Positions 38,003 through 46,531 are shown, counted from the stretch's first letter. The stretch is DNA of 64,000 nt from Serratia proteamaculans (GCF_013337185.1 NZ_SWDE01000001.1:1-64000), one strand, 5' to 3'. Made by a program: numbers and translations. The notes: a model not told the origin generated them from the letters alone.

Positions 38003-39001
38003 ATGTTTGATTTGTTGGCCCTGACGCTGGCGGGGCAGGCTCCCGCTGAGCAACAGGGCGAAAATGCGAATTTGCACTGGCGTTGGTTGACGGAAGGCCT
38101 GCTGGAAATCACCCCCAAGCAAGGCTACCGCCAGGCGGTGGTGCTTTCTGCGGGTATCCACGGTAATGAAACTGCCCCCATTGAGCTGTTGAATCAGTTG
38201 GTCAAAGACTTGCTCAACGGCGATCGCCGCTTGGCGGTTCGACTGCTGGTGGTGCTGGGTAACCCGGCGGCGATGCGAGCCGGAAAGCGTTATCTGCACA
38301 GTGATATGAACCGGATGTTTGGCGGCCGCTATCGCGATTTTGACCATAGCGGTGAAACCGCGCGGGCACAGCAGCTGGAGCAGGTGGTCGCGGAGTTTTT
38401 CGCCGATGAGGGCGCTGCACGTTTCCATTATGATCTGCATACGGCGATCCGCGATTCGCGCCTGCCACGCTTTGGCATTCTGCCGTTCCAGACGCGACCT
38501 TACAGTGCAGATATGCTGGCCTTGCTGGACGCCGCCGATCTGGATGCATTGGTGATCCACAGTGCGCCTGGCGGTACCTTCAGCCATTTCACCAGCGAAC
38601 ATGCCGGCGCCGCCAGTTGCACGCTGGAACTGGGCAAGGCGCGGCCGTTTGGCAGTAACGACCTGCAGCAGTTTGCCGCCATTAACCGTGCTTTGCAGAC
38701 GGCGGTGAGTGATGAGCCTTTGCCGCAACGAGCGGGGGATGCTTTGCGGCTATTCCGCGTTGAGCGTTCGCTGATCAAGCGTAGTGAAGACTTCAGGCTG
38801 CATCTCAGTGATGATACTGCCAACTTTACCGAGTTGAAGCAGGGAATGCTGCTGTGTGAGCAACCGGGAGAAGAGTACCGGGTTGGGCATGCCAGCGAAT
38901 GGATATTGTTCCCTAATCCTGGGGTTGCGCTTGGGTTGCGTGCCGGTATGGTGCTGGTGGAGGCACCACGTAGCACGCTGTATTGTTCGGGTGTTCTATA
39001 A
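38003..39001 (+). CDS. astE: Succinylglutamate desuccinylase
   Basis: 332 residues of the AstE/AspA zinc carboxypeptidase group. The zinc ligands are in GIHGNETAP (His and Glu) and in HYDLHTAIRDS. It cleaves succinylglutamate to succinate and glutamate, the last AST step. It ends the operon; an imperfect stem of TTGCAGC and GCTGCAG at 39028-39050 may act as terminator. Confidence 0.96.
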   Translation: MFDLLALTLAGQAPAEQQGENANLHWRWLTEGLLEITPKQGYRQAVVLSAGIHGNETAPIELLNQLVKDLLNGDRRLAVRLLVVLGNPAAMRAGKRYLHSDMNRMFGGRYRDFDHSGETARAQQLEQVVAEFFADEGAARFHYDLHTAIRDSRLPRFGILPFQTRPYSADMLALLDAADLDALVIHSAPGGTFSHFTSEHAGAASCTLELGKARPFGSNDLQQFAAINRALQTAVSDEPLPQRAGDALRLFRVERSLIKRSEDFRLHLSDDTANFTELKQGMLLCEQPGEEYRVGHASEWILFPNPGVALGLRAGMVLVEAPRSTLYCSGVL

Positions 39002-39169
39002 AGCGGTTTTATTCTTGTGGTATTTAAGGTTGCAGCGATGTTGGCTGCAGCTTTAAATAAATGCGGTATATCATGCTGTTCATTTCTCTTATTCCCTCTG
39101 ATTTATATTCTGCGATTTATTTTTTCTTTTTTATCTTTACCTCTCTCCCATTTTGATTTTTGGTCGTTT

Positions 39170-39192
39170 GAATCGAATTAATTATTCGAATC
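39170..39192. promoter_or_regulatory. AT-rich palindrome of unknown role
   Basis: 23 bp with arms GAATCGAAT and ATTCGAATC around TTAAT-like centre bases; one mismatched pair. It may bind a regulator of the porin gene or of ast termination; no regulator could be assigned. Confidence 0.4.
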
Positions 39193-39346
39193 GGTAAAAG
39201 CTTGCCTTAAAACCCGAGAGACAACCCTAAATCAGCTCAATGACTTTACTCAGATAAAAATGTGAAATAAGTAACGTTATTCATAACCATGCTAAGTTTC
39301 ATGGTATTTATGAATCGGATGGAAAGCATACAAAAAGAAACTAAAT

Positions 39347-39381
39347 TGCACCAAATTAGTGCGCTGCACCAATTTGGTTAT
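39347..39381 (+). promoter_or_regulatory. Two NtrC-like sites upstream of the porin gene
   Basis: TGCACCAAATTAGTGCG (39347-39363) matches the NtrC consensus TGCACYAWAWTGGTGCA at 15 of 17 positions; TGCACCAATTTGGTTAT (39365-39381) matches at 13 of 17. They lie about 120-150 bp before a sigma-54-like promoter. Confidence 0.6.
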
Positions 39382-39498
39382 AACTTATGTGGCAAATTTC
39401 AATGATAATCAATGAGTTGATTGTCGCTGTGAATATAATATTTACTTACAAATAAACATGCTTTATCCACGGTGTTTTATGAACTTTTTTATTTGAAG

Positions 39499-39515
39499 TT
39501 GGGATTCATGATGCT
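39499..39515 (+). promoter_or_regulatory. Candidate sigma-54 promoter of the porin gene
   Basis: TTGGGATTCATGATGCT has GG and GC with the correct 10-bp gap and matches 9 of 12 defined consensus bases. The remaining leader to the porin ATG is about 110 bp. Confidence 0.4.
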
Positions 39516-39635
39516 AATGTCACATGGCTCCTTTATTAGGGGCGCTCATAAAACGCTAAATGATAAAGATCACAGCCCAAATCATAAATTGGGCGTGATG
39601 GGCAGGAATTAAAATTATAATATCTAGGAAAATAA

Positions 39636-40718
39636 ATGATGAAACGCAGTGTATTAGCCTTAGCTATTGCCCTCGGGGCAATCACCTCCTTTGCCAACGC
39701 GGCTGAAATCTATAATAAAGATGGCAATAAACTCGACCTTTATGGTCGCGTATCGGCCAAACATGTTTTCAGCGATGATAAATCCGAAGATGGCGACAAG
39801 ACTTATGTCCGTTTCGGTTTTAAAGGCGAAACGCAAATCAATGACCAACTGACCGGTTACGGCCAGTGGGAATACAACGTTCAGGCCAACCACGACGAAG
39901 CGCAGGGTACTGCGGGCACCAAAACCCGTCTTGGCTTTGCCGGGCTGAAATTCGCCGACTACGGTTCATTCGATTACGGCCGTAACTACGGCGTGGTGTA
40001 CGACCCAGAATCCTATACCGACATGCTGCCTGAATTCGGCGGTGACTCCTATAGCTACACCGACAACTACATGACCGCACGTTCCAACGGCCTGGCAACT
40101 TACCGTAACCGTGATTTCTTCGGCCTGGTTGAAGGTCTGAGTGTTGCGTTGCAGTACCAGGGTAAAAACGACGGTGATGGCCGTGGCGTGACCAAACAAA
40201 ACGGTGACGGTTACGGTATGTCCCTGGATTACCAGGACATCGGTGGTTCTGGTATTGGCGTAGCGGCGGCGTTTTCTGACTCCAACCGTACCAGTGCACA
40301 AAAAGAACTGGCTTACGGCAAAGGCGACAGCGCAACAGCCTGGACCACGGCAATCAAGTATGACGCCAACCAGGTTTACCTGGCAGCCATGTATGCCGAT
40401 ACACGTAACATGACGCCAATCAGCGGCAATGGCGTGTCTGGCTTCGCCAACAAAACGCAGAACTTCGAAATGGTGGCTCAGTACCAGTTTGAGAACGGTC
40501 TGCGTCCATCTCTGGCCTACGTGCAGTCCAAAGGCAAGGATATCGAAGGGATTGGTGATGTCGATCTGGTGAAATACGTGGAAGTGGGTGCGACTTACTA
40601 CTTCAACAAAAACATGTACACCTACGTTGACTACAAAATCAACCAGTTGAACGACGATAACAAGTTGAAACTGAGCACCGACGATATTGTGGCAGTGAAC
40701 CTGACCTATCGCTTCTAA
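39636..40718 (+). CDS. General porin, OmpC/OmpF/PhoE family
   Basis: 360 residues with a signal peptide ([20 protein letters not shown], cleaved after ANA). The mature start [20 protein letters not shown], the constriction loop around [15 protein letters not shown] and the C-terminal strand VAVNLTYRF with terminal phenylalanine are diagnostic. It forms a trimeric outer-membrane channel. I cannot assign it to ompC, ompF, phoE or ompN. The upstream NtrC-like sites and a sigma-54-like promoter suggest that expression rises under nitrogen limitation, which would fit its place beside astCADBE. A second ATG two codons in is possible as the start. Confidence 0.93.
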   Translation: MMKRSVLALAIALGAITSFANAAEIYNKDGNKLDLYGRVSAKHVFSDDKSEDGDKTYVRFGFKGETQINDQLTGYGQWEYNVQANHDEAQGTAGTKTRLGFAGLKFADYGSFDYGRNYGVVYDPESYTDMLPEFGGDSYSYTDNYMTARSNGLATYRNRDFFGLVEGLSVALQYQGKNDGDGRGVTKQNGDGYGMSLDYQDIGGSGIGVAAAFSDSNRTSAQKELAYGKGDSATAWTTAIKYDANQVYLAAMYADTRNMTPISGNGVSGFANKTQNFEMVAQYQFENGLRPSLAYVQSKGKDIEGIGDVDLVKYVEVGATYYFNKNMYTYVDYKINQLNDDNKLKLSTDDIVAVNLTYRF

Positions 40719-40768
40719 GTTTCAAGACTATTACCTTCTTTCCTGTGTCGGGATCTAAAAGGTAAACA

Positions 40769-40794
40769 GGCAGAGCACAAGCTCTGCCTTTTCT
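40769..40794 (+). terminator. Rho-independent terminator after the porin gene
   Basis: Stem GGCAGAGC with loop ACAA and GCTCTGCC, then TTTTCT. Confidence 0.85.
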
Positions 40795-40806
40795 ATTACT
40801 GGGCGG

Positions 40807-41031
40807 TTATCCTTTCGGGGCTTGCCCCATCACTTCAATTGCCGAGCGTAATGTGGCAAAGCGCTGCTGATTGGTCTCATGCTCAATCTCGTTGACCAAA
40901 TGGGCCAAAATATTATTGCCGGAAATTTTTTTATTGAGATTGATCAGTTGGATCACCGCGCCGCCCACTACCAGGCTGACGTCGCGTAACAGGGCTTCAT
41001 AATGTTCGTTTGAGGAGGTAGATCCAGGCAT
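40807..41031 (-). CDS. YmgB/AriR-family biofilm/connector protein
   Basis: 74 residues from the ATG at 41029-41031 (GGAG eight bases upstream). The core ALLRDVSLVVGGAVIQLINL, then SGNNILAHLVNEIEHE, matches the all-helical YmgB/AriR fold, with the conserved spacing of the glycine and the N-K/N-N region. In E. coli these small proteins act in biofilm, acid resistance and Rcs-linked control. The gene is alone and convergent with the porin. Family assignment is by pattern, so moderate. Confidence 0.7.
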   Translation of the reverse strand: MPGSTSSNEHYEALLRDVSLVVGGAVIQLINLNKKISGNNILAHLVNEIEHETNQQRFATLRSAIEVMGQAPKG

Positions 41032-41161
41032 CACGCCATCTCCATATCGTTCGGGTGAAGCAATTTAGCAAACTGGCGGCATAAAGCATTGTCGGCGTGG
41101 CGCTTTTCCGGCGAATTCAGAAATTCCTCAGATGAAAATAGCGGAAAAGACGGCCAAAGTT

Positions 41162-41353
41162 TTACATCGGCGCATATTCGTTGGCAGGCAACCAGAAGCC
41201 GTCGATAAAATCTTCAAACGGAAAACAGCCGGCATGGCGCAGATTCTGTTCTTTCATGCTGATCAGGCACTGGCGTTCATCGCGCAGTACGTCAACCACG
41301 ATATCGGCGCAGCCACCATCCAGATAACAGACAAACATCACCAAGGCGTACAT
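41162..41353 (-). CDS. yebW: YebW-like DUF1482 small protein
   Basis: 63 residues, the exact length of E. coli YebW. MYALVMFVCYLDGGCADIVV, CLISMKEQN and GCFPFEDFIDGFWLPANEY match it closely, including three cysteines. No function is established. It is a single gene between the AriR-like gene and kbp. Confidence 0.85.
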   Translation of the reverse strand: MYALVMFVCYLDGGCADIVVDVLRDERQCLISMKEQNLRHAGCFPFEDFIDGFWLPANEYAPM

Positions 41354-41579
41354 CGCGTCTCACGTCCTTTACCTATCCTTCCATAACCCTATTGTAGGTA
41401 AAGTCGGCAATTGTTTCACCTTGGGGTCTGTGCAACTGGACAGATTGACAGCCAAAGAGGGCACTTTCGGATTACTCTAACCGCTTAATACCTCAGGGCC
41501 AATTGAATATCCCTCTTGCAGTGCTAAGCTTAACAAGCCTTAAGTCAATGCAACATTGTAACCATCGAAAGGAGTGAAT

Positions 41580-42026
41580 ATGGGTTTGTTTAACTTCGTC
41601 AAAGAAGCGGGCGAAAAACTGTGGGACACAGTGACCGGCAATGCCACTGCCGAAGACCAAAGCGCCAAGCTGAAGGATCACCTCAATAAAACCGGTTTGC
41701 CGGGTATCGATAAGGTTGATGTGCAGGTGGTTGACGGTAAAGCCGTGGTGACCGGTGACGCAGTCAGTCAGGAACTGAAAGAGAAGATCCTGGTGGCCGT
41801 GGGTAATGTGGCCGGCATCAGCGGTGTGGAAGACAAGGTATCGGTTGAACAGGCTGCGGCAGAGAGCCGCTTCTATACCGTGAAAAAGGGCGACACCCTG
41901 AGCGCGGTTTCGAAAGAAGTGTATGGCAACGCCAATCTGTACAACAAGATTTTCGAAGCGAACAAGCCAATGTTGTCCAGCCCGGACAAAATCTATCCAG
42001 GGCAGGTACTGCGTATTCCACAGTAA
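41580..42026 (+). CDS. kbp: Potassium-binding protein Kbp (BON and LysM domains)
   Basis: 148 residues from the ATG at 41580, which follows AAGGAG; E. coli Kbp (YgaU) has 149. Residues 1-85 contain the BON domain ([20 protein letters not shown]) and residues 95-148 the LysM domain ([20 protein letters not shown], ending [11 protein letters not shown]). It is a cytoplasmic potassium sensor in E. coli. Two nearly identical terminator hairpins follow. Confidence 0.93.
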   Translation: MGLFNFVKEAGEKLWDTVTGNATAEDQSAKLKDHLNKTGLPGIDKVDVQVVDGKAVVTGDAVSQELKEKILVAVGNVAGISGVEDKVSVEQAAAESRFYTVKKGDTLSAVSKEVYGNANLYNKIFEANKPMLSSPDKIYPGQVLRIPQ

Positions 42027-42044
42027 CGCCATAGATTGATTCCC

Positions 42045-42066
42045 AGCCCGATCTTTGGTCGGGCTT
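42045..42066 (+). terminator. Terminator-like hairpin after kbp
   Basis: AGCCCGA, loop TCTTTGG, TCGGGCT, followed by a poor T tract (TATTC). The same hairpin recurs at 42193. Confidence 0.6.
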
Positions 42067-42192
42067 ATTCGGGTGACAAACACCCGAAAAACGTGGTTTT
42101 CGGATGTTTGGGATAAACCAGAAGACATAATTCTTTGTTTTCATTAGCCTCCATATAGGGCTTTAAAGGCAAAGAACTTTGTCTGCAATCTG

Positions 42193-42219
42193 AGCCCGAT
42201 CTTTGGTCGGGCTTTTTTA
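42193..42219 (+). terminator. Strong rho-independent terminator, duplicate of the kbp hairpin
   Basis: AGCCCGATCTTTGGTCGGGC followed by TTTTTT. The first 22 bases are identical to 42045-42066. Confidence 0.85.
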
Positions 42220-42383
42220 TTTTATTTTGTATAAGTTGGGCTAATTATTTTCTTGTTGTAATAAGATTTTGGAATGCGATAGGTTCTTCGCTATCTCAGT
42301 CCGGGGCCAATGTTGACCCTCGACAGGAAAATTGATAGCGTCGTGCCACTTTTGAGGTCTGGGCGGCATTGAGCGCGGAATCT

Positions 42384-42412
42384 GATAAACCCGCAATAGC
42401 GGGCTTTTTATC
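42384..42412 (+). terminator. Rho-independent terminator
   Basis: GATAAACCCGC, loop AATA, GCGGGCTTTTTATC; the flanking AT bases also pair, so it may work in both directions. Confidence 0.75.
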
Positions 42413-42461
42413 AATCACCCCTCACAAAAACGTTAACGCGTGATGAGTTAAGATAGATTCT

Positions 42462-42602
42462 GTGAAACAACAACGTAATACCTCACAAGATAAAAACTAC
42501 CGTGAAACTTTGGGAGATGCGCAATTTGCTGTCATTGTGCTGGCGATAGCGTCTTGCTCCCTGATCATCTTTACGCTGTCGGTCACGCTGTGGCTGACAT
42601 GA
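42462..42602 (+). CDS. Hypothetical small membrane protein
   Basis: 46 codons from a GTG at 42462, closed upstream by an in-frame TGA. The product is VKQQRNTSQDKNYRETLGDA followed by one membrane helix (AVIVLAIASCSLIIFTLSV) and the end TLWLT. The stop TGA overlaps an ATG of the next small gene, and both encode membrane proteins, which supports a real pair. The ribosome site is weak, and I do not recognise a family. Confidence 0.45.
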   Translation: MKQQRNTSQDKNYRETLGDAQFAVIVLAIASCSLIIFTLSVTLWLT

Positions 42603-42625
42603 CGTCTTTCAATACAGGGGATAAA

Positions 42626-42790
42626 ATGGAGCACAATCTCCACGATGAAACCAAGCTGTTGGCCGTTATCGGCTTGCTGGTTTCCGTGTTGTTAGTGGTA
42701 TCAATACTCTTTGGTGTGACTTACTTCTCCGATCTGAAGCATGCTCGCGATGAAGTCGATATAAAGGGCTGCTATATCAAGTCGTCTTAG
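42626..42790 (+). CDS. Hypothetical small membrane protein
   Basis: 54 residues from the ATG at 42626, which has GGGG seven bases upstream. A start at 42599 would overlap the stop of the preceding small ORF. An acidic start (MEHNLHDETK), one membrane helix (LLAVIGLLVSVLLVVSILFG), then a soluble tail ending DIKGCYIKSS. No family recognised. Together with the preceding ORF it looks like a two-gene unit. Confidence 0.55.
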   Translation: MEHNLHDETKLLAVIGLLVSVLLVVSILFGVTYFSDLKHARDEVDIKGCYIKSS

Positions 42791-42887
42791 CGCCAGGGCC
42801 TCACAGGTTGCATTCTGGATGCCGGCTCATGCTAAGCTGGCATCCAGCTGTTCACTCACCTGTGTGACGTTCTGGAGGCGTTTTATC

Positions 42888-43829
42888 ATGAGCAATTCCC
42901 GCCCAACTCATTCTTCATCTTCCCGTGATTGTCCCGTGGTTGACGGTATCCGTCAGATCCAACGTATTGCCGTACGTAACGCCGAAGTTGGCGGTATCGA
43001 GATTAATCGTGCCCTGCCTACCCGTGAACGGCGCACGGTGGGAGCCTGGTGTTTTCTCGACCATGCCGGTCCGTCGGTCTTCAGCGGTTCTTCGCAGGGG
43101 ATGGATGTTGGCCCGCACCCGCATATTGGTCTGCAGACCTTTACCTGGATGATTGAAGGGGAAGTACTGCACCGTGACAGCCTGGGCAGTGAGCAGATTA
43201 TACGACCCGGACAGGTCAATCTAATGACCGCAGGGCAGGGTATCACGCATACCGAGCAGTCAACGGGTGAACAGCGACGTTTGCATGCTGCGCAATTATG
43301 GATCGCGTTGCCTGCCGGACATGCCGATATGGCGCCGCGTTTTGATCATTATCCTGACTTGCCATGCTGGGTTCGTGACGGGGTAAAACAAACTTTGTTG
43401 GTAGGGGAGTTTGAACAATATCAATCTCCGGTGTTTACTCTTTCACCATTAATCGCCATTGATCTGGAATGGCAGGCCGACGGCTATTTGCAGTTACCCT
43501 TGCGAGAGGATTTTGAAATAGGTTTCTTGCCCCTTGTTGGTGCATTTGAGCTTAATGATGAAAAATTTTCACCCGATGAGTTTGCCTATTTAGGTAAGAA
43601 TCTTAACCGTATCGGGTTACATGCCAACAAAGGAAGCCGGGGATTATTAATCGGCGGAGTCCCATTAAGCGAAGAGACTCTCATTTGGTGGAATTTTGTT
43701 GGGCACAACAAGGCTGAGATTGCCCGTGCGCAGCATGACTGGGAGCAGGGGAATAGACGTTTTCCCGATGTTGTGGGCTATTGTGGCCCGCGCATGGCCG
43801 CGCCCCACCTGCCCTGGAGCGACGTTTGA
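42888..43829 (+). CDS. Pirin-family protein
   Basis: 313 residues from the ATG at 42888 (GGAGG nine bases before); the upstream part of the frame is not needed. The pirin N-terminal cupin is clear: DHAGPSVFSG, then the metal-binding HPHIGLQTFTW and GITHTEQS with their histidines and glutamate. The C-terminal cupin ends SEETLIWWNFVGHNKAEIAR. Pirins are iron-binding; bacterial ones include quercetin 2,3-dioxygenases. The exact role here is unknown. Confidence 0.92.
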   Translation: MSNSRPTHSSSSRDCPVVDGIRQIQRIAVRNAEVGGIEINRALPTRERRTVGAWCFLDHAGPSVFSGSSQGMDVGPHPHIGLQTFTWMIEGEVLHRDSLGSEQIIRPGQVNLMTAGQGITHTEQSTGEQRRLHAAQLWIALPAGHADMAPRFDHYPDLPCWVRDGVKQTLLVGEFEQYQSPVFTLSPLIAIDLEWQADGYLQLPLREDFEIGFLPLVGAFELNDEKFSPDEFAYLGKNLNRIGLHANKGSRGLLIGGVPLSEETLIWWNFVGHNKAEIARAQHDWEQGNRRFPDVVGYCGPRMAAPHLPWSDV

Positions 43830-44035
43830 TATCATCAGGCTATAACAACGGGAGGGTTTTATTCATTTCGCTCTATTAACGTTAAATTAATGTGATCGAA
43901 ATTCCATGTTTTGGCGTAAATATAGTTTATCTGGTAAATAGTGATCTGGCGCAAATAAAAGGTCGGAGCAGTGGATTAAGATAAATCTCAAGAAGTGATG
44001 TTGTCCACCGCTAGTCAGAAGCCTGTGAGGTCATT

Positions 44036-44137
44036 ATGAGCCAAGTACTCTATCGTGCAAGATTATCCCATGTTGTTATTGCAACGGCGGCTTTTTGGAT
44101 CTCGATCGCAGCGATGCTGGTTGTTGTGCTTAACTAA
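44036..44137 (+). CDS. Hypothetical 33-residue membrane protein
   Basis: The ATG at 44036 follows GAGG with ideal spacing. The peptide MSQVLYRARLSHVVIATAAF continues as one membrane helix to MLVVVLN. A strong terminator begins 20 bp after the stop, so the unit has ribosome site, frame and terminator of its own. It fits the class of stress-linked small membrane proteins, but I do not recognise it. Confidence 0.6.
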   Translation: MSQVLYRARLSHVVIATAAFWISIAAMLVVVLN

Positions 44138-44156
44138 CTCTGAATGATTATGCAAT

Positions 44157-44180
44157 AAACCCGCCCTGGCGGGTTTTTTT
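44157..44180 (+). terminator. Rho-independent terminator
   Basis: CCCGCC, loop CT, GGCGGG, then seven T. It ends the small membrane-protein gene. Confidence 0.9.
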
Positions 44181-44256
44181 ATGTCTTTATATTCGCAATA
44201 TTCAGAGTGTGGTTATACTTGTTAAACCTGATACCTGATTAACCCTGTAAAATAAA

Positions 44257-44610
44257 ATGATAATTATTTCTAATATAATAGTGCTGCTAATTGCCGCGAT
44301 TCATCTGTACATCCTGATCCTTGAAATGTTCCTTTGGCAGAAACCCACCGGCAGACGAGTGTTCGCCACTACCGCCGAGTTTGCTGCGGCAACGCGGGTG
44401 TTGGCGGCCAATCAGGGGCTGTATAACGGCTTTCTGGCAGCAGGACTGGCATGGGGCGTCTGGCGAGACGAACCTGCAGTGCAGCTGTTTTTCCTCGGCT
44501 GTGTGCTGGTGGCGGGCGTGTTTGGCGGGCTGACGGCCAGCCGTAAAATTCTCAGGGTACAGGCATTGCCCGCGTTGATTGGCCTGGTGGTGGTGCTGTG
44601 GGTGCATTAA
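44257..44610 (+). CDS. DUF1304 membrane protein
   Basis: 117 residues with four membrane helices. The opening IIVLLIAAIHLYILILEMFL and the central ANQGLYNGFLAAGLAWG are the DUF1304 hallmarks (conserved histidine, glutamate and NQGLYNGFLA). Function unknown. It is convergent with the AraC-type regulator gene. Confidence 0.88.
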   Translation: MIIISNIIVLLIAAIHLYILILEMFLWQKPTGRRVFATTAEFAAATRVLAANQGLYNGFLAAGLAWGVWRDEPAVQLFFLGCVLVAGVFGGLTASRKILRVQALPALIGLVVVLWVH

Positions 44611-44639
44611 CCCGCCGTTAACGATGGCGGGAAAATCGG

Positions 44640-45026
44640 TCAGGCAGTTTTTTGATGAATGACGTGCAGCGGTGGGGCGATATGCAGATCCACGCTTAAA
44701 TCCTGACGAAAATCATAAGGCGTGATATCGAAGCGCTTTCTGAACATATAAGTGAAGTGTGACTGTGAGCCGAAACCAAAATCGAGGGCGATGTCGAAAA
44801 TAGAGGCATCACTGCTACGCAACTGGTAAACCGCGCCGGCCAGCCTGCGTTCGCGGATGTACTTGCCCAGCGAAATCCCGGTCGCTTCTTTGAATAACTT
44901 CTGCATGTGCCACAGAGAGTAACCGGAGTACTCGGCCAACTCTTCGAGATGGATCACTCTTCCAAGGTGAGTTTCGACCCATTTACTGAGGGCGCAGACT
45001 AATGAGAGGTGGTGTTCTTGTATCAT
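44640..45026 (-). CDS. MarA/SoxS-like AraC-family regulator
   Basis: 128 residues from the ATG at 45024-45026; a GTG at 45068 would add 14 residues, and neither has a strong ribosome site. Two helix-turn-helix units are visible: LEELAEYSGYSLWHMQKLFK and SIFDIALDFGFGSQSHFTYM, followed by the AraC signature FRKRFDITPYDFRQ. There is no ligand domain, as in MarA, SoxS and RamA, so control is likely by its own level. Targets may include efflux or stress genes; RamA/MarA identity is not assigned. Confidence 0.88.
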   Translation of the reverse strand: MIQEHHLSLVCALSKWVETHLGRVIHLEELAEYSGYSLWHMQKLFKEATGISLGKYIRERRLAGAVYQLRSSDASIFDIALDFGFGSQSHFTYMFRKRFDITPYDFRQDLSVDLHIAPPLHVIHQKTA

Positions 45027-45271
45027 CAGTGCGTCTGTGTGAGATCTACATAGCGTTGAAGTATACACAACTTGCCGCCCCGGACAAAAAAGCCGCCGAC
45101 ATCAGGGTGAAATTATTCGGAAAAACCATCGTCAGGTGGCTTGTCATTCGAAACGAAAAACGGCTAATCTGGGATTGCCCGCTGCCGCTGATACCGAAGT
45201 GGGCCAGGTCGCAACAAATAACAGCCTAAGCAGAGTCAGCCGTGACAATTCAGCGTTGATGGGGTGATCGC

Positions 45272-45385
45272 ATGTTAATGACAGTGATTATTACTCTGGT
45301 TGTAATTGTAGGTGTAGCCGCTTTTATGGTGACACCGGTGATGAGAATGAATAATGCGGAAGGTGTGGGAGGTGAAGAGCCGTGA
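45272..45385 (+). CDS. Hypothetical 37-residue membrane protein
   Basis: ATG at 45272 with GGGG eight bases upstream. MLMTVIITLVVIVGVAAFMV forms one helix and NNAEGVGGEEP an acidic tail. A terminator lies 45 bp after the stop. No family recognised; moderate to low confidence. Confidence 0.45.
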   Translation: MLMTVIITLVVIVGVAAFMVTPVMRMNNAEGVGGEEP

Positions 45386-45430
45386 AATCAGGGCAGAACA
45401 TGACCCCAAAAGGGGTTTGACAGACTACCG

Positions 45431-45464
45431 AAAAAGCCTGGGCAATCAGTGACCCGGGCTTTTT
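45431..45464. terminator. Terminator hairpin between the small ORF and yccJ
   Basis: AAAAAGCCTGGG and CCCGGGCTTTTT with a 10-base loop. Symmetric A and T tracts suggest action in both directions. Confidence 0.7.
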
Positions 45465-45483
45465 ATTGGTGAGCGTTTGCCGA

Positions 45484-45696
45484 TCAGACGTTTTTCCGCT
45501 CCACGGTTTCTTCGCCCCAGTACAGCTGGTCGGCGCTGGTTTTGGCAAACGCCATTTGCAACGCTTCGTCACTGCCTTCTTCCCAGATTTTTTGAGCCAA
45601 AACCTCGTCATTTTTCGCCAGTTCAAAAATAGCCTCGGCGATCTCAACCGAGGTCTCACGCACGGTAGCCCAGGATTTCACATTGTGGTTTGCCAT
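45484..45696 (-). CDS. yccJ: YccJ family protein
   Basis: 70 residues after an AGGAG site. [20 protein letters not shown], then [18 protein letters not shown] and the end [12 protein letters not shown], match E. coli YccJ. In E. coli the gene sits beside wrbA and is linked to stationary-phase growth; here it stands alone. Function unknown. Confidence 0.85.
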   Translation of the reverse strand: MANHNVKSWATVRETSVEIAEAIFELAKNDEVLAQKIWEEGSDEALQMAFAKTSADQLYWGEETVERKNV

Positions 45697-45897
45697 AACT
45701 TTCTCCTGTTGGGGTGTGGCTGAGGGATACGCCGAAATGCGCGCCGCTCAAGCCTCAAGTATAGGTCAATTCAGCCGGGTGTTTTGACGGCCAATGCGCA
45801 ATAACGCTGAAAATTCAGCGGCAAACGGCCAGGGGGCAGCAAAGCGCCAGTTGGCATGCTATTGTGTGCGGCGTCTGAATCAAGAAGGAAAGGTATT

Positions 45898-46137
45898 ATG
45901 TCCGACATGCTGAACAACGATCAGGAATTGGCTTCCGACCTGGTTGCCTGCCAATTGGTGATCAAACAGATCCTGGATGTTATCGATGTCATCGCGCCTA
46001 CCGAGGTGCGGGACAAGATGGCCAGCCAGTTGAAAAGCATCGATTTTACCACTCACCCAGCCGGTGCCGATCCCGTGACCCGGCGGGCGATTGAAAAAGC
46101 GATCGCGCTGATTGAAATGAAGTTTACCCGCAACTGA
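45898..46137 (+). CDS. DUF2594 (YecF-like) small protein
   Basis: 79 residues from the ATG at 45898 (GGAAAGG upstream). The [20 protein letters not shown] start and helical pattern resemble E. coli YecF. It is entirely soluble and probably helical. Function unknown; the family call is by pattern. Confidence 0.7.
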   Translation: MSDMLNNDQELASDLVACQLVIKQILDVIDVIAPTEVRDKMASQLKSIDFTTHPAGADPVTRRAIEKAIALIEMKFTRN

Positions 46138-46176
46138 TGGGGAACCGCCGCTGAGCGGCGGTTTGAGCGGTGGTGA

Positions 46177-46410
46177 TTAATCCACCACCGTTTCGACTTT
46201 CTTGAACAGCGGGCAGTCGGCAACGCCAATCAGGCCGTTGTCACCATGCAGATACTGGGCTATCACCAGGTTGCGTGCCGTCATGTACTTACACTGCAAT
46301 CCCAACCCACCGACGTTTTTATTGCTGCCGACCAATACGCCATATCCCGAGAACAAAAACGCGCCATAAACTACCGCCAGCAGAACCGCCCATTTAATCA
46401 GCTTACCCAT
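46177..46410 (-). CDS. yobH: YobH family protein
   Basis: 77 residues: one N-terminal helix (KWAVLLAVVYGAFLFSGYGV) followed by GLGLQCKYMTARNLV and GVADCPLF, matching E. coli YobH with both cysteines. Probably exported or membrane-anchored. Next to mgrB, as in other enterobacteria. Confidence 0.88.
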   Translation of the reverse strand: MGKLIKWAVLLAVVYGAFLFSGYGVLVGSNKNVGGLGLQCKYMTARNLVIAQYLHGDNGLIGVADCPLFKKVETVVD

Positions 46411-46514
46411 TGTGACTCCTTGTTATTTATCGTCGTTGCGATATAGCCATGCGGAAGAACCGGTCGCAATGGTAACAATCTGAAAAGTGGTTCTGGCGCT
46501 GGTTTCTAAACGAC

Positions 46515-46531
46515 AGGTTAAAGTTCGTTTA
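46515..46531 (+). promoter_or_regulatory. PhoP box upstream of mgrB
   Basis: AGGTTA-AAGTT-CGTTTA fits the (G/T)GTTTA-N5-(G/T)GTTTA direct repeat at 9 of 12 positions. mgrB is a known PhoP target. Confidence 0.6.

Larger units (their letters stand above)
39002..39635. other. Long control region before the porin gene
   Basis: 634 bp with no gene. It holds a possible ast terminator, a 23-bp near-perfect palindrome (39170-39192), two NtrC-like sites (39347-39381) and a candidate sigma-54 promoter (39499-39515). The rest is AT-rich. Confidence 0.65.
42027..42461. other. Noncoding stretch with three hairpins after kbp
   Basis: 435 bp without a gene. It contains two copies of one terminator (42045, 42193) and a third terminator at 42384. 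The intervals 42070-42220 and about 42290-42410 each end in a good terminator and could be small RNAs, but I saw no clear promoter. Confidence 0.5.
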
